In this document: one piece after another, positions 23,701 to 32,273 of the stretch
Layout of the letters: each line of letters opens with the position of its first letter
Numbering within the stretch: position 1 is the stretch's first letter
Assembly (NCBI RefSeq): GCF_000348925.1
Contig: NZ_AODQ01000041.1
Span: 1-33,091, forward strand
From: Cesiribacter andamanensis AMV16
GTDB taxonomy: Bacteria; Bacteroidota; Bacteroidia; Cytophagales; Cyclobacteriaceae
Direction: 5' to 3'
Length of the DNA stretch: 33,091 nucleotides
Program-made: the position numbers and the translations under genes
Notes under the pieces: generated by a model
Database searches by the model: none
What the model was told of the DNA's origin: nothing
Seen by the model: the letters and a program-made list of their open reading frames with translations, nothing else

Positions 23701-25239
23701 TTAGACCGCATTCAGATTGTAGAAGCGGTAGTGTACGTACAACTTGTTGGTCTTGAGGTAATCCAGGATAAAGCTGTAGAGCACATCGTAGGAGATCACT
23801 TCCACATCCACACCCGGATCGGAAGGGATGTTGATCTTGCGCAGCTTGTTGAAGTAGGTACGCCCTTTTTCTTCAATCTGCTCGTAGTTGAACTCCTTCT
23901 CTACCACAATGCTCAGCAGGCGGATAAAGATGCTGTTGCGGTAGTTGTGGCGCTTGTCCAGGTGGGTGGAATTGTACTGCTGCAGGGCTTCCATGCGCTT
24001 GCGTACTTCCTCGATGCGGCCCTCCCGCAGCAGGTACATGTACTGGATAATGAGGCGGGCAATATTGTAGGAAGAGAGCTCTTTGGGATAGTCGGGCATG
24101 GTGTCCACAAACTTCTCCAGGTTAAAGCCCCAGCGCAGCAGCTTGGAATCATTCACAAATACCAGGAAGGCGCGGTAGATCTTCCAGCGCATTTTGTCGA
24201 TGTCGTTCAGCAGGCTGTAATTTTTGTTGGTGCGCACCTTGCGGTACAGCTCGCCGGCCTTTTTGTACTGCTGGCCCTTCATCATCAGTAGGAAGTAAAG
24301 CTCCATAAAGCGGAACCACTGGGCAGTGCCTACCTTAAAGTGCTTGTTGGTCTTCTGGGCATAGGCGCCACCCCCTTCGGCATCACGCAGGCAGTAGTAG
24401 GCCTTTAGCTTGGTAAGCACCACATCATTTTTGTTCAGGTCTATCTCAATGAGGCTATTGTCCTTTTTCAGGTACTTTTCCTCAATGGTATCGCAGAGCT
24501 TGATGTTTTCCTGGAAGTTCCAGCTCAGCTCATTGTAGAGGGTCTGCAGCTGAAATACGTAGCGGTCTATCTGCCGGCTCTTATAGGTTTGGGCTTCCCG
24601 CTGCAGATGGGCCACCGTTTCGGGAATCTGGTTCATCACCCGGTTTTGGGCGCTTACTGATTTGTTCACAAACACCAGAATGCTCTGATAGGCCGCTTCG
24701 GCTTCCTCCACCGAGCGCCGAAAGGCCCGGTAATACTCCAGCTCCTCGCAGGCTTCCTGATAGGGGGTTACCTTACCCTGGCGGGCATAGTCGTTGCGCA
24801 GCATCACCAGGGCATCGGTAAGCACATCCAGGCACTCAAACTGCTTGGCCTGCTTGATGAGCTGCGGCAGCAGCTGGGAGGCAATGTCATGGGCCCCCTC
24901 ATTGATCAGGATCTTGCACTGGTGCAGCAGGTGACGGCACTCGTACTCACATTTGTTATAGAGGGTGTAGGTATTTTTATCGTAATCCAGAAAATACAAA
25001 TGGTTGAGCAGCTTAAGCTTTAGCTTGGCCTTTGCATTGCGGTAGTTGCGGTTGCCGGGATGCGAACGGAACATGGCCTTGGCGGCATCATCATCATTTT
25101 GAAAAAGTCCGTTTACGATACCGTCAAAAAGTTGGTTGTCTTTAGAAACTTCGCTTTTTCTAAAGTTAAGGTTTACCAGCTGAATGCTGCGTTGTCCCCT
25201 TTTTTTGGTGATCTCAATGAGCTTAAGCAGATCTTCCAT
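23701..25239 (-). CDS. Large helical (TPR-like) protein, unknown function
   Basis: I do not recognise this 512-residue protein. It has no signal peptide and no membrane helix, and it is rich in K, R, Y, L and N. Its content is almost entirely helical, with repeating pairs such as YKKAGELYRKVRTNKNY, GRIEEVRKRMEALQQYN and KQFECLDVLTDALVMLRNDYARQG, which suggests a TPR-like or other alpha-solenoid scaffold in the cytoplasm. The start is basic (LLKLIEITKKRGQRSIQLV) and could bind nucleic acid or a partner. It stands alone, with its own terminator and a 363-base AT-rich region upstream. The long intact frame and position argue for a real conserved gene. The function is not guessed. Confidence 0.8.
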   Translation of the reverse strand: MEDLLKLIEITKKRGQRSIQLVNLNFRKSEVSKDNQLFDGIVNGLFQNDDDAAKAMFRSHPGNRNYRNAKAKLKLKLLNHLYFLDYDKNTYTLYNKCEYECRHLLHQCKILINEGAHDIASQLLPQLIKQAKQFECLDVLTDALVMLRNDYARQGKVTPYQEACEELEYYRAFRRSVEEAEAAYQSILVFVNKSVSAQNRVMNQIPETVAHLQREAQTYKSRQIDRYVFQLQTLYNELSWNFQENIKLCDTIEEKYLKKDNSLIEIDLNKNDVVLTKLKAYYCLRDAEGGGAYAQKTNKHFKVGTAQWFRFMELYFLLMMKGQQYKKAGELYRKVRTNKNYSLLNDIDKMRWKIYRAFLVFVNDSKLLRWGFNLEKFVDTMPDYPKELSSYNIARLIIQYMYLLREGRIEEVRKRMEALQQYNSTHLDKRHNYRNSIFIRLLSIVVEKEFNYEQIEEKGRTYFNKLRKINIPSDPGVDVEVISYDVLYSFILDYLKTNKLYVHYRFYNLNAV

Positions 25240-25602
25240 ACGAGCAGTGGTTTGAGATAGGGTGTGCGATCCTGATAGAGTACCTTTTTGTAGACAGACC
25301 GTTTAGGAGCATGTGTGCCCCTTGGCTGTACAGACAGCGCATGCCCAGGGTCTGAGGTAATTTACCAAAAAATCTTACATATAAGTAAAGAAATGGCCTT
25401 TACGAATCTTTTGCAAGAAATAACTTAAATTTTTATTGAAAAAATTTCACTATTAAGATATAAAGCACATATTTTTGAGCAATCAAGCCCCATCATCTGC
25501 TAAAATGGCCACAGCTATTATGTAAGAATTGGCCTAAATGATTCGCCTTCCTTCCCGGAACAAAAAATATTTTGGGCAGATAATGCAACTTGATTTCTCA
25601 AA
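25240..25602. other. AT-rich divergent intergenic region
   Basis: This 363-base stretch separates the divergent 512-residue gene and the 88-residue gene, so it must hold promoters for both. It contains a palindrome GGTAATTTACC (25356-25366) and the putative promoter at 25445-25477. No coding frame or RNA gene was recognised. Confidence 0.5.
25445..25477 (+). promoter_or_regulatory. Putative promoter for the 88-residue gene
   Basis: TTTC (25445-25448) and TATTTTTG (25470-25477) are 21 bases apart. The second is an exact TAnnTTTG -7 box and the first is 3 of 4 for TTTG. The predicted leader is about 120 bases, rather long, so the start assignment is open. Confidence 0.4.
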
Positions 25603-25869
25603 ATGGAGTTTAACAAGAATAGATTTTTTAAGCAAATAAACGGTATGGACAAGTTCAGAATTCACTACAAGTGTAACAAAACCCCTAAGGCCAATTCCGG
25701 ACTAGAAGGCTTTACGGTAGACCGTACCTATACAGGCAGGTCCTTCAACGGCTTGTTTGAAGTGACGCCTCAATGGGGCAATGGCAAGCAGACCAAGCTG
25801 CTGAAGCGCCAGGAGTTTGAAGAATATTTTGAAGTGCTCCCCTTAGCCTTTCTGCAGCAAAGCGCCTAA
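25603..25869 (+). CDS. Small soluble protein, unknown
   Basis: An 88-residue protein that I do not recognise. The core HYKCNKTPKANSGLEGFTVDRTYTG, then GLFEVTPQWGNGKQTKLLKRQEFEEYFEVL, has the pattern of short beta-rich proteins that read a small hydrophobic strand, a turn with TVGxxYxG, and a final FEEYFEV. An SH3-like fold is possible. An internal Met at residue 15 (MDKFRIHYK) is an alternative start at 25645. It sits 11 bases before the VOC gene and is probably cotranscribed. Confidence 0.65.
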   Translation: MEFNKNRFFKQINGMDKFRIHYKCNKTPKANSGLEGFTVDRTYTGRSFNGLFEVTPQWGNGKQTKLLKRQEFEEYFEVLPLAFLQQSA

Positions 25870-25880
25870 CCTGCCCGCGC

Positions 25881-26276
25881 ATGCTAATCCAGCAGATAAA
25901 GGAAACCTGCCTGTACGTAACCGACCTTGAGCGAACACGGGAATTTTACGAAGGCATTCTGGAATTGCCTGTGATCGGGAAAGTAGATCACAGGCATATT
26001 TTTTTTAGGGCCGGCCGCTCGGTGCTGCTTTGCTTTATTGCCGAAGCCTCGCGCAAAAGCGGGCAGCTACCCCCCCATTGGGCCAAGGGCAAACAACACA
26101 TAGCATTTGAAGTAGCAGCCCCGGACTACGAGGCCTGCAAAGCTAGGCTGGCCGGCCTGGGCATAGCCATTACCCATGAAGAGGAGTGGCCCAACGGGCT
26201 CAGGTCCTTTTACTTTGAAGATCCGGATGGGCATGTGCTGGAAGTGGTTCCTGCCGGACTCTGGGAAAAGCGCTAG
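25881..26276 (+). CDS. VOC (glyoxalase/bleomycin resistance) family protein
   Basis: A 131-residue protein with the paired beta-alpha-beta-beta-beta units of the vicinal oxygen chelate fold. Unit one has YVTDLERTREFYEGILELPVIG; unit two has HIAFEVAAPDYEACKARLAGLGIAI and YFEDPDGHVLEVV. Likely metal ligands are H73 and E121. The first ligand position, usually His, is E8. Related enzymes include glyoxalase I, fosfomycin-modifying proteins and dioxygenases, so the substrate cannot be named. It follows an 88-residue gene by 11 bases and converges on the lipoprotein gene at 26295. Confidence 0.88.
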   Translation: MLIQQIKETCLYVTDLERTREFYEGILELPVIGKVDHRHIFFRAGRSVLLCFIAEASRKSGQLPPHWAKGKQHIAFEVAAPDYEACKARLAGLGIAITHEEEWPNGLRSFYFEDPDGHVLEVVPAGLWEKR

Positions 26277-26294
26277 CCCTACTCTCTACCCCCC

Positions 26295-26807
26295 TTACAT
26301 GTGCTGAATCACCTGCCGCCTGAGCAGGCGAATGCTCCAGATAGCGCAGGGCTTTTCTGCTGCAGGCATTGGGCTAACGGGGGCGGTATATAAGAAGGCC
26401 TCTTTGCCCAGGGGCTGCACATTGGGCTCCAGGGGCTGGCCCTGCTCCCAACTGTACTGGTAGGCATCCAGCAGTTCCCGCTCCTGCTGCTCCAGCTCAG
26501 TAGACGGGGGGGCATCCAGCCGCAGGCAGCTTACGCGTATCTGCTGCTGGCTAAGGGAATCCTGCAGTGATTGGGACAACACGGGGCAACAGCCAGGGCT
26601 CTCCCCAGCCTGCCGCTGGAGCCGCTCGGCCAGGGCGTTGCCCTGCTGGCGCACGGCCTCGGTAATTTCGCCTTCTTTCAGGCGGCGGGGCTCCCTGCGG
26701 CGCTGTTCGGCCTCAAAGGTCTCCTTATCTAAACGACCCTGGCTGCCCGGGTCGCAGGCAGCCAGTATACAAAACACGAGTATCAGAATAGACTTACAAC
26801 TGCTCAT
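26295..26807 (-). CDS. Lipoprotein, possibly Tll0287/DUF3365-like
   Basis: A 170-residue lipoprotein with signal MSSCKSILILVFCILAAC and a lipobox Cys near residue 18. The ATG at 26807 is preferred over a TTG at 26840. The body has KEGEITEAVRQQGNALAERLQ, then QQIRVSCLRLDAPPSTELEQQERELLDAYQ, GQPLEPNVQPLGKEAFLYTAPV and AIWSIRLLRRQ. The order of these blocks resembles Tll0287-like (DUF3365) sensor proteins (RVS, then R.P.N, then L.P.V, then P-V-C, then IWSI). The CxxCH heme motif that should lie before IWSI is missing; only one Cys (KPCAIW) remains. The homology is tentative. The gene overlaps the sensor gene end by 14 bases, so the two are translationally coupled. Confidence 0.6.
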   Translation of the reverse strand: MSSCKSILILVFCILAACDPGSQGRLDKETFEAEQRRREPRRLKEGEITEAVRQQGNALAERLQRQAGESPGCCPVLSQSLQDSLSQQQIRVSCLRLDAPPSTELEQQERELLDAYQYSWEQGQPLEPNVQPLGKEAFLYTAPVSPMPAAEKPCAIWSIRLLRRQVIQHM

Positions 26808-28728
26808 GGCTTTGGGCAACAGTGCTAATGTTTGCCGCAAAGATAAGGTATTTATAGGTGTTGGCGTAGGGGTCGCGGATACGGCCGGCCGATGCTTTGG
26901 TGAGCACCTCTTCTCCTTTGTTGTTTTTAAGGGGCAGCAGGCCAGTCCAGGTATGGCCTTCGTCTACCACCCGTTTGGCATCGGCCAGGGCAGAAGCTGA
27001 TCCCACCAGGCTGCCAAAGGCCATGTTGCGCAACTCTTCTTCGCGGTAGCCCAGCGTTTGGGTAGTAACAGCATTTACCAGGCTGATCTTAAAGCTCTCG
27101 GCCAGCTCAAACATCAGGTTAGTGTTGTTAATGATGCTTTCCTTGGTTTTGCGGTCGGTCTGGGTGCGCTCCATTTCTTCCTGTGTGGCCTGCAGCTCTT
27201 CCATGTTCTGGCGCATTTCTTCTTCCTGTGCGCGCATCTGCTCGGTGAGCTGCTGGGATTCTTCCAGCAGGCGCTGGGTGCGCTCGTTGATCTTTACCGC
27301 CGAGAGGGTGGAGGCAATGCTTTCGGCAATCTTCTCTACAAACTCAATCTGGTGCGGCTCAAAGGTATCAAAGGAAGCAATTTCGATCAGGCCGTAAATC
27401 TCTTCGTTGATCTTCAGGGGTACAATAAGAATAGAGGTAGGATTGGCCTCGCCCAGGCCTGAGGTAATGCTGATGTAGTCATCGGGCACATCCGTCAGGT
27501 AAATGGTGGCTTTTTCTACCCAGGCCTGGCCGGTCAGGCCATCGCCGGGATACACCTTCTGCTCCAGGTATTTCTTTTTATCCCAGGCATAGCAGGCGGC
27601 CATTTCCAGGAAGGGGTCACCCTCGTTTTCGTCATTTACAATGTAGAGACCGCCCTGGTTGGCATCCATGTACTTCACCAGATTGCTCAGGATGGTATCA
27701 CTCAGGTTGCCGATGTTGTCGTTTTGCTTGCGCAGGATCTCGCCAAACTTGGCCAGGCCTTCGGTGGCCCAGTTGCGGCGTTTGTCCTGCTCGGCTACGG
27801 CCTGCAGGTTGTTGCGCATGTCAATGAGCGAGTTGCCCAGCACATCTTCCCCACTCAGGGGCTCAAAGGAGGCTGCATAATTGCCCTTGCCAATATTTTC
27901 GGCAAAGCCCGAGGTAGATTTAAGACCCGACACCAGCGTTTCAAGCGCCAGGGCCATCTCGCCAATTTCGTCGTTGGAAAACTTGCGGCCGCCATCTTCG
28001 GGCAGAATGCCCCGGCTAAGCTTTAGCACAATCTCTTTCATGTATTTTACCGGCGTGGTAATGGTGCGGGCTATGATCAGGGCAATGATAATGCCCAGGA
28101 TCACCACAATAAAGGCAATGGCCAGGGTAGCATTGCGCAGCCGGTCAAAAGACTCCATCTGGAGCAGGGTGGCTTCTTCCTTTTCGGTAGTTTTGGCCTG
28201 GATCAGGTTTTTGAGGTTGGCCTGCAGCTGGCCCATCTGGGGCAGAATCTGGCTGGAGAGCGACTCTTCGGCCATAAACTTGATCATGGAGTCCTCATAG
28301 TCCTCAAAGGTGCGCAGGTTGTCCATGATCTCGGTGCGCTGTACCTGAAAGATACCATCCAGCTGGGTTAGCACAGAGTCCAGCTCGGCCCGCTGCTTGG
28401 GGTTATCCCAGCGCTGGGCCACCTGCTGCAGCTGCTGCTTCAGTACGGGGTACTCAAACTGCTGAAGGCTATCGAGCCGTTGCTGGTCCTGCAGGTTACG
28501 GTACATGTACACCCAGTTGGTCACCAGCATTTTAGACTGGGTTACCAGGTGGTTGAGCTCGCTCAGCTGCCGTACCGAGGGGTCTATCACCTCGGAGTTT
28601 TCCCGGTTAATCTGGTCGCCCTGGCCTATGGTAACAATGCTGATGGTGGCACTGACCGCATAGATAACTATGAGGATGGAGAACCCCAAAAGCACTTTAT
28701 TTCCTATGGTAAACCTAAATCGTTTCAT
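26794..28728 (-). CDS. Transmembrane HAMP-GAF-PAS sensor without output domain
   Basis: A 644-residue protein. TM1 (about 10-34) is followed by a helical periplasmic sensor region (about 35-198, 4HB-like), TM2 (about 200-220), HAMP (about 221-275), a GAF domain (about 325-480, with DGLTGQAWVEK and SILIVPLKI), a coiled coil (about 483-528, QEEEMRQNMEELQATQEEME) and a PAS-like end (about 530-635). I see no histidine-kinase H/N/G boxes, GGDEF, EAL or methyl-accepting hairpin, so it stops at the input side. Such proteins may dock to separate kinases or act as receptors. The upstream yfiR-like gene lies 142 bases away and the lipoprotein gene overlaps its 3' end. Confidence 0.88.
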   Translation of the reverse strand: MKRFRFTIGNKVLLGFSILIVIYAVSATISIVTIGQGDQINRENSEVIDPSVRQLSELNHLVTQSKMLVTNWVYMYRNLQDQQRLDSLQQFEYPVLKQQLQQVAQRWDNPKQRAELDSVLTQLDGIFQVQRTEIMDNLRTFEDYEDSMIKFMAEESLSSQILPQMGQLQANLKNLIQAKTTEKEEATLLQMESFDRLRNATLAIAFIVVILGIIIALIIARTITTPVKYMKEIVLKLSRGILPEDGGRKFSNDEIGEMALALETLVSGLKSTSGFAENIGKGNYAASFEPLSGEDVLGNSLIDMRNNLQAVAEQDKRRNWATEGLAKFGEILRKQNDNIGNLSDTILSNLVKYMDANQGGLYIVNDENEGDPFLEMAACYAWDKKKYLEQKVYPGDGLTGQAWVEKATIYLTDVPDDYISITSGLGEANPTSILIVPLKINEEIYGLIEIASFDTFEPHQIEFVEKIAESIASTLSAVKINERTQRLLEESQQLTEQMRAQEEEMRQNMEELQATQEEMERTQTDRKTKESIINNTNLMFELAESFKISLVNAVTTQTLGYREEELRNMAFGSLVGSASALADAKRVVDEGHTWTGLLPLKNNKGEEVLTKASAGRIRDPYANTYKYLIFAANISTVAQSHEQL

Positions 28729-28870
28729 GCGATGGAATAAGCTATAGATCGAGCTGGGAAAGTAATAAAATTATCGGCTAAAATTGGATTTTGCGAGCGG
28801 GCGGCCTGCAGACCAAAATGTAAGTAAATTCCACATCTTCAGTATTTTCAGGCCGGTTTGCACGAACTGC

Positions 28871-29404
28871 CTAGACTTCTGTATATACCTTGGCGGCAAA
28901 CTTTACCAGCTCCTGGCTTATTTTAAGCTTGTGCAGCTCGGTAGAGGCCTGGTTTACCTCAAACTTCCAGCGGCCATCGGCCAGGATAAAGTTAATGGCG
29001 CTGCCCTGCTGGGCCAAACCCGCTTTTTCGCTGATGATGAGGGTAGGCTGGCTGGCCAGTTTGCTGCGGATGGCGGCCAGGTCTTTGCTGCGGTCCGTAG
29101 GGATAAACATCATGTGGCAGTCCTTAATTTCCTCTACCGTATTGTAGATTTTTATCTCAATGGGCTTGCCATTAACGGTTTTGGTGGCGGCCATTTCCTT
29201 AAGCGGTTCGGTAATGCCCGATTTGCCCAGCACCCCTATCACAAAACTGCCGGCAGGGGCCTCATCGGGCCATTTAATGTACTTTGTAAAGTTGTAGATA
29301 AAGACGGTATGAAACTTATAGTCCGTCCCCTGTGCCTGTACTGAGTGTTGCGCCCCCAAAAAAAGGGCTACCATCACCACAAAAAGCTTGCTTGCCTTTG
29401 CCAT
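28871..29404 (-). CDS. YfiR family periplasmic protein
   Basis: A 177-residue protein with signal peptide (cleavage near VQAQ, about 24) and a YfiR/DUF4154 pattern: YKFHTVFIYNFTKYIKWP, then GSFVIGVLGKSGI, KIYNTVEEIKDCHMMFIP, then PTLIISEKAGLAQQGSAINFILADGRWKFEVN. YfiR in Pseudomonas is a periplasmic repressor of the HAMP-GGDEF cyclase YfiN. In Bacteroidota the family often lies near HAMP sensors. A -7 box at 29429-29436 gives a short leader. The gene precedes the HAMP-GAF-PAS sensor gene. Confidence 0.87.
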   Translation of the reverse strand: MAKASKLFVVMVALFLGAQHSVQAQGTDYKFHTVFIYNFTKYIKWPDEAPAGSFVIGVLGKSGITEPLKEMAATKTVNGKPIEIKIYNTVEEIKDCHMMFIPTDRSKDLAAIRSKLASQPTLIISEKAGLAQQGSAINFILADGRWKFEVNQASTELHKLKISQELVKFAAKVYTEV

Positions 29405-29428
29405 ACCTGTGAGTTAATTACTGTACAC

Positions 29429-29436
29429 CAAATGTA
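29429..29436 (-). promoter_or_regulatory. Putative yfiR-like gene promoter -7 box
   Basis: CAAATGTA on the plus strand is TACATTTG on the minus strand, an exact TAnnTTTG match 24 bases before the start codon. No good -33 box was seen at the standard distance. Confidence 0.45.
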
Positions 29437-29540
29437 GGGGGTCTGGCTGCCGAAAACCGGTAGAAGTTCCCCCATAACCTTATGAAGTAATAAAATTGGG
29501 CTAGCTGCCAAAAATTGCACTGCCCCAAGATGGCCGCCAG

Positions 29541-29554
29541 CCGGACCGGTCCGG
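29541..29554. promoter_or_regulatory. 14-bp perfect palindrome, possible operator
   Basis: CCGGACCGGTCCGG is a perfect 14-bp palindrome in the gap between the divergent YfiR-like gene and prfA. It lies 105 bases upstream of the YfiR-like -7 box and 91 bases before the prfA -7 box. It could bind a dimeric regulator, but G/C-rich palindromes also arise by chance. Confidence 0.2.
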
Positions 29555-29620
29555 CGCGCAATGGGGCCCCCGGCACCGCCTGGCCCCAAGGCACCTTTTC
29601 CAAAATGTTTTCGGCAAGCC

Positions 29621-29652
29621 TCTGTTAAGCTGCGTACAATATGTTAATTTTG
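29621..29652 (+). promoter_or_regulatory. prfA promoter
   Basis: TCTG (29621-29624, 3 of 4 for TTTG) and TAATTTTG (29645-29652, exact TAnnTTTG) are 20 bases apart, the standard Bacteroidota spacing. Transcription would start near 29659 and leave a leader of about 13 bases. Confidence 0.65.
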
Positions 29653-29671
29653 TGATGTAATTGCCCAAGGT

Positions 29672-30748
29672 ATGCGAGATAAGTTAGAGGCCATCCGTCA
29701 TCGGTTTGAAGAAGTAAGCCAGCTCATGATCCAGCCAGAATCCATGGCCGACATGACCAAATATGGCAAGCTGAGCAAGGAATATAAAGACCTGGAAAAA
29801 GTTGTAAAGAAGTACGATGAGTACCTGCAGGTAGTCAGCAACATTAAACAGGCCAAAGAGGTCCTCAACACCGAAAAAGATCCTGATTTCCGGGAAATGG
29901 CCAAGGCCGAACTGGAAGAGCTGGAGCCTAAGGAAGAAGCCCTGGAGGAGGAGCTTAAAAAGCTGCTCATTCCCAAAGACCCCAACGACGACAAAAACGC
30001 CATTTTGGAAGTGCGCGCCGGTACCGGCGGCGACGAGGCGGCCATTTTTGCCGGCGACCTCTTTAAAATGTACCAGCGCTTTATCGAAAAACAGGGCTGG
30101 AAGCTGGAGGTACTGGACCTTACCGAAGGCTCTGCCGGCGGCTATAAGGAGATCATCGCCACCGTAACCGGCACCGATGCGTACGGCATTCTCAAATACG
30201 AATCGGGCGTGCACCGCGTGCAGCGCGTACCCGCCACCGAAACCCAGGGCCGGGTGCACACCTCGGCCGCTACCGTGGCCGTGCTGCCCGAGGTAGATGA
30301 GGTGGAAGTGGAGATCAACATGAACGATGTGCGCAAGGACACCTTCTGCTCCAGCGGACCGGGCGGGCAGTCGGTAAACACCACCTACTCAGCCATACGC
30401 CTTACCCACATCCCCAGCGGCCTGGTGGTAAGCTGCCAGGACGAGAAATCGCAGATCAAGAACTTTGAAAAAGCCCTGAAGGTACTGCGCAGCCGCCTCT
30501 ACGAGATTGAGCTCAACAAGCACAATGCCGAGATCAGCGCCCAGCGCAAGTCCATGGTGGGCAGCGGCGACCGCTCCGACAAGATTCGCACCTATAATTA
30601 TCCGCAGAGCCGGGTAACTGATCACCGCATTGGCTATACGGTACACAACCTGCCCACCGTTATGGCAGGAGAGATCGATGATTTCATTGAGCAGCTCCGC
30701 ATTGCCGAGCATGCCGAAAAGCTAAAAGAAGGATCGGAACGGGCGTGA
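29672..30748 (+). CDS. prfA: Peptide chain release factor 1
   Basis: A 358-residue class I release factor of normal length, which reads UAA and UAG and releases the peptide in the ribosome. The GGQ motif (GPGGQSVNT) is near 230-238. The recognition loop lies upstream with the RF1-type [23 protein letters not shown]. The C-terminal region ([24 protein letters not shown]) is typical RF1 rather than RF2, with no in-frame stop or frameshift site as in RF2. The stop codon overlaps the GTG start of the next gene by four bases (GTGA). Confidence 0.97.
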   Translation: MRDKLEAIRHRFEEVSQLMIQPESMADMTKYGKLSKEYKDLEKVVKKYDEYLQVVSNIKQAKEVLNTEKDPDFREMAKAELEELEPKEEALEEELKKLLIPKDPNDDKNAILEVRAGTGGDEAAIFAGDLFKMYQRFIEKQGWKLEVLDLTEGSAGGYKEIIATVTGTDAYGILKYESGVHRVQRVPATETQGRVHTSAATVAVLPEVDEVEVEINMNDVRKDTFCSSGPGGQSVNTTYSAIRLTHIPSGLVVSCQDEKSQIKNFEKALKVLRSRLYEIELNKHNAEISAQRKSMVGSGDRSDKIRTYNYPQSRVTDHRIGYTVHNLPTVMAGEIDDFIEQLRIAEHAEKLKEGSERA

Positions 30749-32144
30749 CGATAAAGCAGTGTGTATGTTGGTTGGCCCTGCTGCTGGCAGGGGCCCTGGC
30801 CTCCTGCATGCCTCAGGACGAGATTCTGCAAACCGAAGCCGTAGCCCTGCGCTTTAGTACCGATACCCTTTTTTTGATACCCTCTTTACTGCCGAGCGCA
30901 GCACTACCCGACGCCTGCGCATCTTTAACCCCTCGGATAAGGCCGTGGTGCTGGAGTCCCTGGCCCTGCAGGGGGGCAGTGCCTCGCCCTATACCCTTTT
31001 TGTGAATGGCCGGCCGGGCAAGGCCTTTGGCCCGCAGCGCCTGCTGGGGGGCGATAGCCTGCTGCTCCTGCTGGAAGTTACCCTGCCCCCTACTGCCGAA
31101 CCCACCCCCTACCTGGCGGCCGATGCCCTGCTGGTAGTCAACAAGGGGCTGCAGCAGGAAGTGCCCATTATGGGCTGGGGACAGAATGCACGCAGCATCA
31201 GCAGCAGCACCCTCCCCTGCGCTACCTACTGGGATGCGGCCCTGCCCTACATCATTGAGCGCTCCATACTGGTGGATACGCTCTGCACCCTTACCATAGG
31301 GCCGGGCACCCGCCTCTACTTTAAGCCAGGCGCTTTTCTCTATGTAAAGGGTACGCTACTTGCCGAGGGCGAAGCTGCGGAAAATGAGCGCATCCTGTTC
31401 CGCAACCACCGCCAGGGGGGCGCCTATGATACCCAGCCGGGTCAGTGGGGGGGCATACTCTTTCTGGAAGGCAGCAAGGCCAACCGCCTGCGCTACTGCG
31501 ATATCCGCAACGCCCAGGTAGGCGTGCGCCTGGGCACCCCCGACCCCGACGATACCCCCGATCTGGTACTGGAAAGCTGCCGGCTGGAAAATCATCTGGA
31601 GGCTGGCATTCTGGCCTACACCTCCGACCTGCTGGCCATCAACACCCTGGTAGCCAACTGCCTGGGCCCTGCCGTAGCCAACCTGGCCGGCGGCAACTAC
31701 CGCTACCAGCACTGCACCTTTGCCAACCTGCGGGGTGGGCAGCGCAGCCTGCCTGCGGCACTCTTTTCCGACAATGTGGTGCTGGACAATGGCGAAATGC
31801 TGACCGCTCCCCTTCAGCTGCAGCTGCAGAATACCATTATCTGGGGCAACCTGGGCTCCGGAAATGAGTTTCTGGCAGACCGTGCTGGGCAGGCCCCCTT
31901 TAGCCTGCTGCTGGAGCATAACCTGATCCGCAGCAGCGATACCAGCCTGGAGCAAGGGGGTAACCTCATCAGCACTGCCCTCACCTATGTGCGCTTTCAG
32001 GACATCAGCCGCTACAATTACCGTCCCGATTCCCTTTCGCCGGCTGTTAATGCCGGCAAAGACCTGGGCATTTTGCTGGACCTGAGCGGCCAGGAGCGCG
32101 ATGCGCAGCCCGATATTGGGGCGCTGGAGTACACCAAGGAATAA
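30745..32144 (+). CDS. Right-handed beta-helix lipoprotein, frameshift in T7 run
   Basis: A GTG start at 30745 overlaps the prfA stop. It gives a lipoprotein signal ([12 protein letters not shown], lipobox Cys at 21), then [10 protein letters not shown] before a run of seven T (30869-30875). There the frame is lost; as read it continues to a stop at about 31005. Adding one T joins it to [23 protein letters not shown] and the rest, open to 32144, giving one protein of about 466 residues. The body has beta-helix repeats ([33 protein letters not shown]) and ends [11 protein letters not shown], the choice-of-anchor-Q end known from Bacteroidota surface proteins. Probably a surface lipoprotein; the substrate is unknown. 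The break is either base-calling error or slippage. Confidence 0.75.
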
Positions 32145-32273
32145 GCCCGGGCCCAAAACCAGAACAGGCGCAAAGGGGTTACCCACTTGGTAAAGGCTGC
32201 TCCCTCCTGCAGGCCAGGCAGGTTGCGGCTGCACAGCTTACTGCTTTTTCTCCCTTACCCCCTTGCCTTGCGT

